Source of the DNA: Clostridia bacterium
Lineage (GTDB): Bacteria; Bacillota; Clostridia; DUPQ01
Assembly: GCA_030592355.1 (NCBI GenBank)
Contig: JAUVJE010000023.1
Span: 1 to 17,770 of the forward strand
Direction: 5' to 3'
DNA: 17,770 nt
Under the pieces are notes generated by a model. It was not told the origin of the DNA. It did not search any database and saw only the letters and a program-made list of their open reading frames with translations. Shown one piece after another: positions 1-7,352 of this stretch (the first letter of the stretch is position 1; each line of letters begins with the position of its first letter). The translations under genes were made by a program, and so were the position numbers.

Positions 1-311
1 ATAAGAATACTATGAACCAGTTGTTTGCGGCTTATTCGAGAGGCAAGGATGCAAAAGAACTGGCAATCATTCTTGGTGATGCGGCTCTTACGGAAACAGA
101 TAAACTATATGCGAAATTTGCGGATAAATTTGAAAAACTGTATATAAACCAGGGTTTCTCTGAAAACAGATCCATAGACGAAACCCTTGACCTCGGATGG
201 GAACTGCTTGTATTGCTTCCCAGAGCTGAAATGAAAAGAATAAGCGATGAGAATCTCAAGAAGTATTATGATGTATTTTATAAAAAGGTAAGGGAAAATG
301 GCGAGGCTTAA
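1..311 (+). CDS. ntpB: V-type ATP synthase subunit B, C-terminal part (5' end outside window)
   Basis: This is the last ~102 codons of the non-catalytic nucleotide-binding B subunit of a V/A-type ATP synthase, part of the peripheral A3B3 head that couples ATP hydrolysis or synthesis to ion movement. The reading frame is already open at the window edge (first whole codon at base 3, reading K-N-T), so the ATG at 12 is internal and not a start. The family's C-terminal helical domain is recognisable from the stretches LFAAYSRGKDAKELA, NQGFSENRSIDETLDLGWEL and LLPRAEMKRI. The stop at 309-311 overlaps the start of subunit D by 14 bp, the usual B-D order and tight coupling of these operons. The nucleotide-binding core lies upstream and cannot be judged. 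An F-type beta subunit is excluded by the NRSIDETLDLGWELL block and by the downstream gene. Confidence 0.95.
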   Translation, partial: KNTMNQLFAAYSRGKDAKELAIILGDAALTETDKLYAKFADKFEKLYINQGFSENRSIDETLDLGWELLVLLPRAEMKRISDENLKKYYDVFYKKVRENGEA

Positions 312-975
312 TGTAAATCCCACCAGAATGGAACTCAACAGGCTTAAAAAACGGTTGAAAACTGCCAGGCGGGGTCATAAATTATTAAAAGACAAGCGCG
401 ATGAGCTGATGAAGAAATTTATCGCCGTAGTTAAAGAGAACATAAAGCTCCGCGAAAAGATGGAGAGCAAGGTTTCGGATGCCCACTCAAGCTTTGTTAT
501 AGCACGCGCTGTAATGCAAACTGAAAACCTTGAAGAAGCATTGATGTTTCCAAAGAGAAAAGTAGAGCTTAATGTATCTGAAGAAAACATTATGAGTGTC
601 CGGGTTCCAGTATTTGAATATGAGGACGTGGAAGAAGGGGATACAAATATATATCCTTACGGTATTCACAGTACTTCAGGAGAACTCGACGGAGCTGTGT
701 TGAACCTGACTGAAGCTTTCCCTGTATTAATCGCTCTTGCAGAAAAAGAAAAAACAGCTCAACTCATGGCCCGTGAAATTGAAAAAACCCGGCGCCGGGT
801 TAATGCATTGGAATATGTTATGATTCCGCAGATAGAGGAAACCATAAAATATATCACCATGAAATTAGAGGAAAATGAGAGAGGAAACATAACACGTCTT
901 ATGAAAGTGAAGGATATGATGGTTGCCGAAATGAGGCAAAAGCATCTGGAGAAAGAAAGAGAGCAACAATCCTGA
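298..975 (+). CDS. ntpD: V-type ATP synthase subunit D (central stalk)
   Basis: A 225-residue protein that matches subunit D, the coiled-coil central shaft turning inside the A3B3 head and linking it to the membrane rotor. The N-terminus (ARLNVNPTRMELNRLKKRL followed by ARRGHKLLKDKRDELM) is the diagnostic family signature. Long charged helices at about residues 8-70 and 150-215 form the antiparallel coiled coil, with a variable middle of about 85-140. Its length is normal for the family (about 200-230). The ATG at 298 lies inside the last codons of subunit B, so translation is probably coupled; the GGGA at 292-295 is close to the start. It is the last gene of the ATP synthase operon here, since the next 390 bp hold a terminator and then an unrelated operon begins. 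Such enzymes in Clostridia may pump Na+ or H+; the specificity lies in the membrane ring, which is not in this window. Confidence 0.96.
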   Translation: MARLNVNPTRMELNRLKKRLKTARRGHKLLKDKRDELMKKFIAVVKENIKLREKMESKVSDAHSSFVIARAVMQTENLEEALMFPKRKVELNVSEENIMSVRVPVFEYEDVEEGDTNIYPYGIHSTSGELDGAVLNLTEAFPVLIALAEKEKTAQLMAREIEKTRRRVNALEYVMIPQIEETIKYITMKLEENERGNITRLMKVKDMMVAEMRQKHLEKEREQQS

Positions 976-1090
976 CAGGTTGGTTTACCTTAAACACCTG
1001 ACTTATCGGATAAAAAATTTCCGCCATCTGGTCAGTAATGTTTAATTTTCTGTCATCGTCTGGACTTATACTGAACAGGAACAATAAATC

Positions 1091-1115
1091 AAAACAGCTA
1101 CAAGGCTGTTTTTTT
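1091..1115 (+). terminator. Intrinsic terminator of the V-type ATP synthase operon
   Basis: AAAACAGC (1091-1098) pairs perfectly with GCTGTTTT (1105-1112) around the loop TACAAG, and the T run continues to 1115. A short GC-containing stem running straight into T residues is the classic rho-independent form. It lies 116 bp after the subunit D stop, with no gene between. Confidence 0.75.
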
Positions 1116-1254
1116 GCAGGTTAATTTTCTCATCTGTCTGTGTATTGCATAAAATTAAGTAAAATCTTAAAAATTGCATAAAAACACGCAAAAACCATTC
1201 TGGGTACACGGGGCAACAGTAAAGGTCAGTTTTATACTAATCTAAATTACCAAG

Positions 1255-1267
1255 TATCCTCAGGATA
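1255..1267. promoter_or_regulatory. Short palindrome upstream of the DUF4342/two-component operon
   Basis: TATCCT-C-AGGATA is a perfect 6+1+6 inverted repeat, with partial extension by AA/TT outside a single mismatch. It lies about 65 bp upstream of the candidate -10 box. It could be an operator, for example for the OmpR-type regulator encoded downstream, although OmpR-family sites are more often direct repeats. Only position and symmetry support it. Confidence 0.25.
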
Positions 1268-1328
1268 TTTAATTGAATGGTATTTCTAATGGAATTCTAA
1301 TCATTTTCTAAGTAAAATTACAGATAAG

Positions 1329-1337
1329 TGATATAGA
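1329..1337 (+). promoter_or_regulatory. Candidate extended -10 promoter of the DUF4342 operon
   Basis: TG-A-TATAGA forms an extended -10 box about 31 bp before the start codon at 1368. A second match, TATAAT, lies at 1339-1344. No convincing -35 hexamer is seen at the right distance for either, which fits an extended -10 promoter or one that depends on an activator. Confidence 0.35.
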
Positions 1338-1367
1338 ATATAATTATATTAATCAGGAGGATGCCAA

Positions 1368-1874
1368 ATGAAGATATCAGAGAATGTTACGATGGAGAAT
1401 ATTAAAATAGTGATGAAGGAAACCGGTGTGGTTTATGAAACAGCAGAAAATGTCCTTAAAAAGAATTTCAATGACACGCAAACCGCGATTATGGTTATAA
1501 GGAGAAAAAGCAAGTCGCCAGTCCGCCGTGTAGGAGAGTGGTTTTATGGAATACTTAAGTACAAACTTGTTATCAGGAATAGGAAAGTTGATTTTATCAG
1601 GCTCCCGCTATGGCTGGTGGCACTGCTGGTAATTACTTTATACATAAACGGTGGATTATACAGGATGTCCGCAGAAATATTTTCATCTGTGCTGTTAATA
1701 CTGTTTGTTATTATTATAATAACCAACTGCGAGATATTGATAACCAACAGGGAGGAGAAAGAATCCATTCAGTTGATAAGAAAAACCAGTGAAGACGAGT
1801 TTGATGAAATAGAAAAAGAATATGAAGTAACTGAAGACGATGACGGCATGCTGGGTATTGAGGTAAATGAATAA
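1368..1874 (+). CDS. UBA-like / DUF4342 two-helix membrane protein
   Basis: A 168-residue protein. Residues ~5-42 resemble the short UBA-like helical bundle (VTMENIKIVMKETGVVYETAENVLKKN), as in elongation factor Ts and NAC proteins. Residues ~48-90 resemble DUF4342, with a basic amphipathic stretch GILKYKLVIRNRKVDFIRLP leading into a hydrophobic segment. Two likely membrane helices lie at about 79-95 and 102-120, and the tail (about 128-168) is very acidic. The start is clear: AGGAGG sits 7 nt upstream of the ATG at 1368. The stop overlaps the response regulator start by 8 bp, so the three genes 1368-3976 form one operon. From family knowledge, the function of DUF4342 is not established. Linkage suggests a membrane accessory or target of the kinase/regulator pair; that is inference. 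Confidence 0.8.
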   Translation: MKISENVTMENIKIVMKETGVVYETAENVLKKNFNDTQTAIMVIRRKSKSPVRRVGEWFYGILKYKLVIRNRKVDFIRLPLWLVALLVITLYINGGLYRMSAEIFSSVLLILFVIIIITNCEILITNREEKESIQLIRKTSEDEFDEIEKEYEVTEDDDGMLGIEVNE

Positions 1875-2571
1875 AATGAGCAGTATTCTGATAGTAGAAG
1901 ATGATTTGAAAATTGCGCGGTTTTTACAGCTTGAACTTGAGCATGAGAATTATTCAGTTGCGGTAGCCAATGACGGGCTTGACGGCCTGGTAAAGGCAAG
2001 AAATAATAAACCGGACCTAGTTCTGCTTGACTTGATGCTGCCGGGTATCAGCGGGATTGAATTATGCAGGAGGCTCAGGCTTGAATCCGACATGCCGGTA
2101 ATAATGCTCACAGCAAAGGATGACATTACAGATAAGGTCGTTGGGCTGGATACGGGGGCGAACGACTATATTACCAAACCTTTTGCAATTGAAGAGGTCC
2201 TCGCGAGGATCCGGGCGGCGTTACGTAGAAAAGGCAAACGGAAACCTGATGACACGCAAGCCCTGCTGTGCGGTGAACTGACGGTGAACAGGAATACTCA
2301 TGAGACAAGGTATTCGGACACTGTTGTCAGGCTTACGAACAAGGAGTACCAGCTGCTTGTTTTCCTGATGGAAAACAAGGATATGGTGCTTGAACGCGAT
2401 GAGATACTTACGAAGGTATGGGGATATGATTTCATGGGGGAGACTAATATCGTTGATGTCTATATCTCATACCTTAGGAGTAAGATTGACCAGAAGTTCG
2501 GTGTAAGCATCATAAAGACCGTGAGAGGTGCCGGGTACATCATCAGGGAGGAAACGGGAAATGAGGACTAG
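1867..2571 (+). CDS. OmpR/PhoB-family two-component response regulator
   Basis: A 234-residue transcription regulator. The receiver domain covers about residues 5-120: acidic pair Asp12/Asp13, phosphoacceptor Asp55 in LVLLDLMLPG, switch Thr82, Tyr101 and conserved Lys104 in the KPF motif. After a short basic linker (~121-133) comes an OmpR-type winged-helix DNA-binding domain (~135-230), with LTNKEYQLLVFLMEN, the GETNIVDVYISYLRSKID recognition region and the terminal hairpin TVRGAGYII. All catalytic residues are present. The ATG at 1867 lies inside the end of the DUF4342 gene; a second in-frame ATG at 1876 fits the GAGG at 1860-1863 about as well, so the first three residues are uncertain. 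It overlaps the histidine kinase gene by 11 bp and is almost certainly its partner. The target genes are unknown; autoregulation of this operon is the simplest guess. Confidence 0.95.
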   Translation: MNKMSSILIVEDDLKIARFLQLELEHENYSVAVANDGLDGLVKARNNKPDLVLLDLMLPGISGIELCRRLRLESDMPVIMLTAKDDITDKVVGLDTGANDYITKPFAIEEVLARIRAALRRKGKRKPDDTQALLCGELTVNRNTHETRYSDTVVRLTNKEYQLLVFLMENKDMVLERDEILTKVWGYDFMGETNIVDVYISYLRSKIDQKFGVSIIKTVRGAGYIIREETGNED

Positions 2572-3976
2572 AAGAAACAAGAAAGCAAAAAAGTCATTGG
2601 TCAGGGGCCTGTCACGCAGGTATATATGGATTTTCACAATGGTTTTTATAATTTTAGCCATTGGGATTACGCTGACATTCAATCATTATATTTTCCGGGA
2701 TATTAAGGCTGATATCAGTAGTATCTATTTTCCTGCAATGAGCAGGCTGGAAGAAGCCGACAGTGATTTCGTCTACAGGCTATACGGGGATAATATTATT
2801 TCAAAAGGTTTCATGGAGTATTATGACGGTCAATACAGGCTGCTGGAAACAAGCGGTGTTAATATTCCTTCGATTGAAGAAATTGATTCAAATACAGCAG
2901 CCGCAAGGCTTGTATCCATGATAAGGGACAGGACAATGATTTTCACTGTGATAGTGCCATCGGGATATGGAACCAAGCACTACCTGATGTTTTTTATAAA
3001 GATGGACATGAGTGGATATTTAAGGGAATCATCCATGGGTTCGGCCTATCTCATAACAATGATTTTCATAGGGCTTCTTTATGCGGCGGGAATCGCGGGA
3101 CTGCTTATATTCGGGAATTCCCAGGCACGGAAAGCACTGAAACCGATAAAAGATATGACTATACTGGCCGGTAGTATTAATGAAAAGGACCTCAGTCTGC
3201 GACTTGATGTCGAATCGGCTGAGTATGAGTTGAAAGACCTGTGTGTTACGTTTAATGGCATGCTTGACAGGCTGCAAAGGATATATCTAAAACAAAAAGG
3301 ATTTATATCAGATGCTTCACATGAACTGAGGACTCCAATTTCCGTCATTGCCGGATATGCGAATATGCTGAAAAGGTGGGGAAAATCCGATGAGAAGATA
3401 TTGAATGAATCCATCGGGGCAATTTTATCCGAAACAGGCAATATGAAAAATCTTGTGGAAGCATTGCTTTTTCTGATAAGGAATGATGAAAATGCAATTG
3501 AGTATGAAAATAAGAAAGTAGACATATCCGGATTATTAGATGACATTACGCGGGAAACCGAAATCATGGATAAAAACATACATGAAATCAGCAGTGAGGT
3601 AGCTGAAGGACTTAATATAGAAGGAGATGCAGGGAAATTGAAACAGTGCATCAGGATTTTCATTGATAATGCGCTTAAATATTCACCGCCGGCATCAAAG
3701 CTGTTAATAGTTGGAAGAGAAGATAATGGTTTGGTTAAGATTGAGATAACCGACAAGGGCTATGGAATTGGAGAAAAACATCTTGGGCATATATTCAACC
3801 GTTTTTACAGGGCCGACATTTCCAGGAGTAAAAAGACGGGAGGCATAGGTTTGGGTCTTCCCATCGCCAGGGCTATTGTACTTGGGAATGGCGGGAAAAT
3901 TAATGTAACAACAAAAGAAAATAAAGGCACAAGTGTTGTGATATCATTGCCTGTCATCCCTAATAATGCAGGATAA
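2561..3976 (+). CDS. Membrane-bound sensor histidine kinase
   Basis: A 471-residue kinase. Membrane helices lie at about 21-42 and 162-185, enclosing an extracytoplasmic sensor of about 118 residues with no motif I recognise. A HAMP linker (~186-239) follows, then the dimerisation/phosphoacceptor helix with His254 in SDASHELRTPISVI. The HATPase domain shows the N box around Asn370 (FIDNALKYSP), the G1 box DKGYGIG at 398-404, the F box FNRFYRAD, and the G2 box GGIGLGL at 427-433. All kinase motifs are intact. I chose the ATG at 2561 over an upstream in-frame candidate at 2528 because AGGGAGG (2545-2551) stands 9 nt before it and the upstream addition lies wholly within the regulator gene. It overlaps the regulator by 11 bp. 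The gene ends 21 bp from the end of the convergent lyase gene, with no terminator between them. Confidence 0.95.
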   Translation: MRTRRNKKAKKSLVRGLSRRYIWIFTMVFIILAIGITLTFNHYIFRDIKADISSIYFPAMSRLEEADSDFVYRLYGDNIISKGFMEYYDGQYRLLETSGVNIPSIEEIDSNTAAARLVSMIRDRTMIFTVIVPSGYGTKHYLMFFIKMDMSGYLRESSMGSAYLITMIFIGLLYAAGIAGLLIFGNSQARKALKPIKDMTILAGSINEKDLSLRLDVESAEYELKDLCVTFNGMLDRLQRIYLKQKGFISDASHELRTPISVIAGYANMLKRWGKSDEKILNESIGAILSETGNMKNLVEALLFLIRNDENAIEYENKKVDISGLLDDITRETEIMDKNIHEISSEVAEGLNIEGDAGKLKQCIRIFIDNALKYSPPASKLLIVGREDNGLVKIEITDKGYGIGEKHLGHIFNRFYRADISRSKKTGGIGLGLPIARAIVLGNGGKINVTTKENKGTSVVISLPVIPNNAG

Positions 3977-3997
3977 GAGTAATTGCATGGGTTGGTT

Positions 3998-6604
3998 TTA
4001 TACGAATTCGATGGGGAAGGGGGCGGAGTCAGTTGTATAGCTGGTTCCGTTTATAGCAAAGTAGGTACCGGAGCAAACCGTTACTTTACTTATTTTTAAG
4101 TCCTTTATGCGGATAACGGTTAGAAGAGCATCTGATTCAATACCATAATCACTCAAAAGGATACTGCTGCTTGTTTTTGGATCATTGGCGATTATAAGGT
4201 CTTTTGTGCCGTCCGTAAAGATAATTTCAACGACATCGTCAAAATCACCGGGGAAAATAACGGTGGGGCGGTTTATTGACAGTATTTTTGAAGAATCTTC
4301 ATATGGTTCCAGAATACCGGTAAAGCAAGTTCTCGGACCTTTCTTAGTTTCAAAAATTGTGGGAATCCATACGGACGTATCTCCTGTGCGGACGTTGGAT
4401 GTTTGAACCATTCGTGTAATATCAACCCATGATTCACAAGTGCTGACGGAAACGTTTTTTGTGAGCCCGGTATACTTCAGGTGCAGGTCCCGGTCAGCCG
4501 GGGTTTCTTTATTATCTGATAAGGTTTTAAAATCAATGCTCCATGCCTCGCCGGGGTTGTTGTCCGTTAATAAATTACGCATGATGGTTTTGTCAGGATA
4601 ATACATCTCACCTCGGGATAAATTCAGACCGTCAGTGGTTGTTGTAGAATATGTGCTTCTCAAAAACCGGCTGTGTTCCAGCCCTCCTTCGGTTCTGGAG
4701 ATGTCCACGCAGTAGCAATCTGAATCCGTTATATCTATCAGGGCAACCAAACGCTCATAGCGGTCTGTATTAACATATTCTTTAGAGTCGTTATAGGTTG
4801 CCTGAACAAATGAACCCGAGGAAAACATAAGGTTTTGACCAAACTCAGGGTACCTGCAAAACTTTCCCTCGCCTTCAGGAGGCAGGTTGGTATGTTTTTC
4901 TCCGTCAATAACAACCTGATTGTGAGCAGCCGGATGACGGTACCAGCGAACTTCTTTTGTATCCCATCCGCCATGATTTACAGGTGGATAGCCAAAATCA
5001 GGCATCATATTAAGTCCTTTTGAAAATAAATGAATGCTCAGGGCATCATGATGGCAGTGATTGGCACCGGAATCGTATGGCATTGCAAGAAGAGTTTTAT
5101 TTGAATCTTTACCTGTGAAAAGAAGGGAAATCCTCCACTTGGCATAATTGACGGATTTTTGATTAAGAGCCGTACCTGATTTATCAATCAGTTCAGTAAT
5201 ATTTGCTTCATACTCTTTAGGATGAGCTATATAATAATCTCTGTCGAAGCAGCCTTTGGCAATATTGCCATTAGAAAGATAAATTATTTTTGCCAGGTCA
5301 GGATCATTAAAGTATTGGCTGAGCTTCAGGCTAAACCACTCGTTTGACCTGTAAAGGATTGAATAGTTGGATCCGAAAGAAGAAAAAAGTCCGGCATAAA
5401 CCTTTATTGGAAGGGCAAACACAGAGCTATCGCCAACTCCTGGATAGTATTTCGCATCATACCAGCTGTCAATGTGGAAACGGTATGTTTTATGCAACTG
5501 AGGATGCTTTGTCAAAGTTTTTTCGATGAAACAACTATCGGTATTTGTATACAAACACAGTAAGTTTGCGATTGCACGCGGGGCGAGCGAAGCATATCCT
5601 GCCAGACCTTTTTCGCCGGACAGTCCGTCAACCATTGTTGTTTTATAGATAATATCATCAATATATTTAACTATATCATTAGTGTCGTAGTTGAGGACCG
5701 ATTTTAAAATAGCAACGGTTATGGATGCTTCCGGTGGATTTGTCTGAATTTTTTTCATATTATTGAGAGCGTCATGAAAAATTCTGTTTTCGATAATACT
5801 GCAAAATGAATCTACATTTTTGCCGAAGATATCTTCAAAATCAATATCAGCTTGAAGTGCCTCGAAAATTTGATCATAAGCGAGGGCAAAGATTTTAACA
5901 TCATTGTTTGAACCGGCCCAATAACTCACATAGCCATTGGAGCGATGTTCCTGTTCATACATTATTCCCTGGGTATAAAAATCATATTCCGGGAAATGAC
6001 GGGATACAGAGCCCAATATGAGAGCAGCTCTTCTTGCGTACTCAATATTGCCGGTCAGTGTATAAGAAAAAGATAAATTCAATATGCCGTCGACAATCAG
6101 CATGCTCCAATGTGCATGGGCAAGATATGCTCCAATGAACATATAGCGAAAACCGTCTTCATTGTACCAGCCGTTTCCGTCGTCTACGCCAAAATCAGAA
6201 CCTTCTTTATTTACAAGCAATGAACGATCCGAAAATTCATGGTGAAAATCACCATTGCTGTCCAGCCCTGAAACATAGTATTCCTTAAAATCGTTTTTTG
6301 GAAAAAGCTCCGAGCAATGGGGACACCGCATTTTCCACGGTATATTAACTGGGTCGTATTTCCAATTGTACATTGGAACGCTTTTTTTACAGGACGGACA
6401 ACTCCCGTCAGAGCGAACAAACCATGAGCGCTTGAGTTCAGGCGTGAAAACAAGACTCTGTAATTCACTATAAGAAAGATTCATCCAATATGACGTTTTA
6501 TATATAAACTCAGCTGCCATTTTAGCGGCAGCTTTATTTGTTTTTAGATTTTTTCTGATGAGAGATGAGATTTTGTTATTAAAAAATGTATTATGCGTCT
6601 TCAT
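3998..6604 (-). CDS. Heparinase II/III-like polysaccharide lyase with N-terminal zinc module
   Basis: An 868-residue protein. From about residue 110 it follows the plan of the heparinase II/III superfamily: a helical toroid (~110-460; note EHRSNGYVSYWAG, the type of stretch that carries catalytic residues), then a beta-sandwich beginning with the hallmark His-rich motif NHCHHDALSIHLF at 515-527 and GLNMMPDFGYP. Such enzymes cleave uronic-acid-containing polysaccharides by beta-elimination; the exact substrate cannot be read here. Residues 69-97 hold CPSC and CPHC pairs (Cys69, 72, 94, 97) 21 residues apart, a probable zinc ribbon. There is no signal peptide or membrane helix, so it should be cytoplasmic and act on imported oligosaccharides. 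The ATG at 6604 follows GGGGAA on the minus strand and overlaps the upstream amidohydrolase by 14 bp. Last gene of a three-gene operon. Family placement is firm, specificity unknown. Confidence 0.85.
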   Translation of the reverse strand: MKTHNTFFNNKISSLIRKNLKTNKAAAKMAAEFIYKTSYWMNLSYSELQSLVFTPELKRSWFVRSDGSCPSCKKSVPMYNWKYDPVNIPWKMRCPHCSELFPKNDFKEYYVSGLDSNGDFHHEFSDRSLLVNKEGSDFGVDDGNGWYNEDGFRYMFIGAYLAHAHWSMLIVDGILNLSFSYTLTGNIEYARRAALILGSVSRHFPEYDFYTQGIMYEQEHRSNGYVSYWAGSNNDVKIFALAYDQIFEALQADIDFEDIFGKNVDSFCSIIENRIFHDALNNMKKIQTNPPEASITVAILKSVLNYDTNDIVKYIDDIIYKTTMVDGLSGEKGLAGYASLAPRAIANLLCLYTNTDSCFIEKTLTKHPQLHKTYRFHIDSWYDAKYYPGVGDSSVFALPIKVYAGLFSSFGSNYSILYRSNEWFSLKLSQYFNDPDLAKIIYLSNGNIAKGCFDRDYYIAHPKEYEANITELIDKSGTALNQKSVNYAKWRISLLFTGKDSNKTLLAMPYDSGANHCHHDALSIHLFSKGLNMMPDFGYPPVNHGGWDTKEVRWYRHPAAHNQVVIDGEKHTNLPPEGEGKFCRYPEFGQNLMFSSGSFVQATYNDSKEYVNTDRYERLVALIDITDSDCYCVDISRTEGGLEHSRFLRSTYSTTTTDGLNLSRGEMYYPDKTIMRNLLTDNNPGEAWSIDFKTLSDNKETPADRDLHLKYTGLTKNVSVSTCESWVDITRMVQTSNVRTGDTSVWIPTIFETKKGPRTCFTGILEPYEDSSKILSINRPTVIFPGDFDDVVEIIFTDGTKDLIIANDPKTSSSILLSDYGIESDALLTVIRIKDLKISKVTVCSGTYFAINGTSYTTDSAPFPIEFV

Positions 6605-7352
6605 ATTCTATTATGTTCCCCAGAATTTCATTTATTGTAATGCCCAAAACCTTCTCTTTTACAGATTTGGTCAAGTCTGAGTGGATGACGCGCCCCATGC
6701 AAACCCTTGGGTCTATAAAAGGCATATCTGTACCATAAAGCACTTTATTTTCGCCGGCTATTTCAACAAGCCATTCAACATTTTTTTCAAACATCGTAGA
6801 AACAGTGGTGTCTCCGTATACATTGTTCCGGGAATGAATTACTTTCGCAGCATATATCATATTGTCGGGGACAGCACCGAAATGTCCCATAATAAATACT
6901 GCGTTCTGATATTCCGCGGAAATTTCCTCTATATTTTTTATTGTCTCCATTGACCAAGTGTGAATCATAATTGGAATTCTAAATTTGTCCGCAAAGGAAT
7001 AAATATTTCGATATGAGGGATTTTTCAAAGTGGTTTTATGGGTGCCCTGGTGGATTTTTATTCCCTTGATACCGGTAGTTTTAAAGTATGTAGGAAGCTC
7101 GGATTCCATAAGCGTCGGATAATGAGGATTATAGGTGAAAAAACCTACAAATCTTTCCGGGTATTTGACCACAGTGTCCAGCATGAAGCGATTGCCCTTT
7201 TCAATGTCCGAAGAAAGGGACATATGCGGAGATATACAGGCTTTTTCTACTCCGATATTATCCATGCTTAAAATCATATCTTCCGGAGAGTGACCGGGTA
7301 CATTGAAATTAAAATATGAACCCAAGTGGCAGTGGCAGTCAACAATATTCAT
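6591..7352 (-). CDS. Amidohydrolase-2 family metal-dependent hydrolase (intact active site)
   Basis: A 253-residue TIM-barrel protein of the amidohydrolase-2 type (PF04909-like), which includes hydrolases and decarboxylases of small organic acids and lactones. Expected metal and catalytic residues are visible: His7-x-His9 in VDCHCHLG at the end of strand 1, His101 in KIHQG, His131 in IMIHTW, His157 in IMGHFGA, and Asp209 in YGTDMPF. Length is at the short end for the family. Its start forms an ATGA overlap with the stop of the upstream paralogue, and its stop lies 14 bp inside the lyase gene, so the three are translated in tandem. The substrate is unknown; the link with a lyase of the heparinase II/III type suggests a product of uronic-acid sugar breakdown. 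No signal peptide, hence cytoplasmic. Confidence 0.85.
   Translation of the reverse strand: MNIVDCHCHLGSYFNFNVPGHSPEDMILSMDNIGVEKACISPHMSLSSDIEKGNRFMLDTVVKYPERFVGFFTYNPHYPTLMESELPTYFKTTGIKGIKIHQGTHKTTLKNPSYRNIYSFADKFRIPIMIHTWSMETIKNIEEISAEYQNAVFIMGHFGAVPDNMIYAAKVIHSRNNVYGDTTVSTMFEKNVEWLVEIAGENKVLYGTDMPFIDPRVCMGRVIHSDLTKSVKEKVLGITINEILGNIIEYEDA

Larger units (their letters stand above)
976..1367. other. 392-bp intergenic stretch between the ATP synthase and DUF4342 operons
   Basis: I see no credible gene here. It holds the terminator at 1091-1115, an A/T-rich stretch around 1140-1200 where TTGCATAAAA occurs in near-duplicate at about 1144 and 1174, a short palindrome at 1255-1267, and a candidate extended -10 box at 1329-1337 upstream of the next gene. 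The ribosome binding site AGGAGG of the next gene lies at about 1355-1360. Confidence 0.6.

Noticed and set aside
1140..1190. Repeated TTGCATAAAA as an iteron-like or origin signal
   Set aside because: Only two imperfect copies in an A/T-rich stretch, with no DnaA-box cluster or replication gene nearby.
2528..2560. Earlier start for the histidine kinase
   Set aside because: The extra 11 residues lie wholly in the regulator's coding end, while AGGGAGG is correctly spaced for the ATG at 2561.
3079..3756. A long (225-codon) minus-strand open frame opposite the histidine kinase gene
   Set aside because: It is serine-rich, has no recognisable motif and mirrors the codon pattern of a clearly real kinase gene on the other strand, so it is a shadow.
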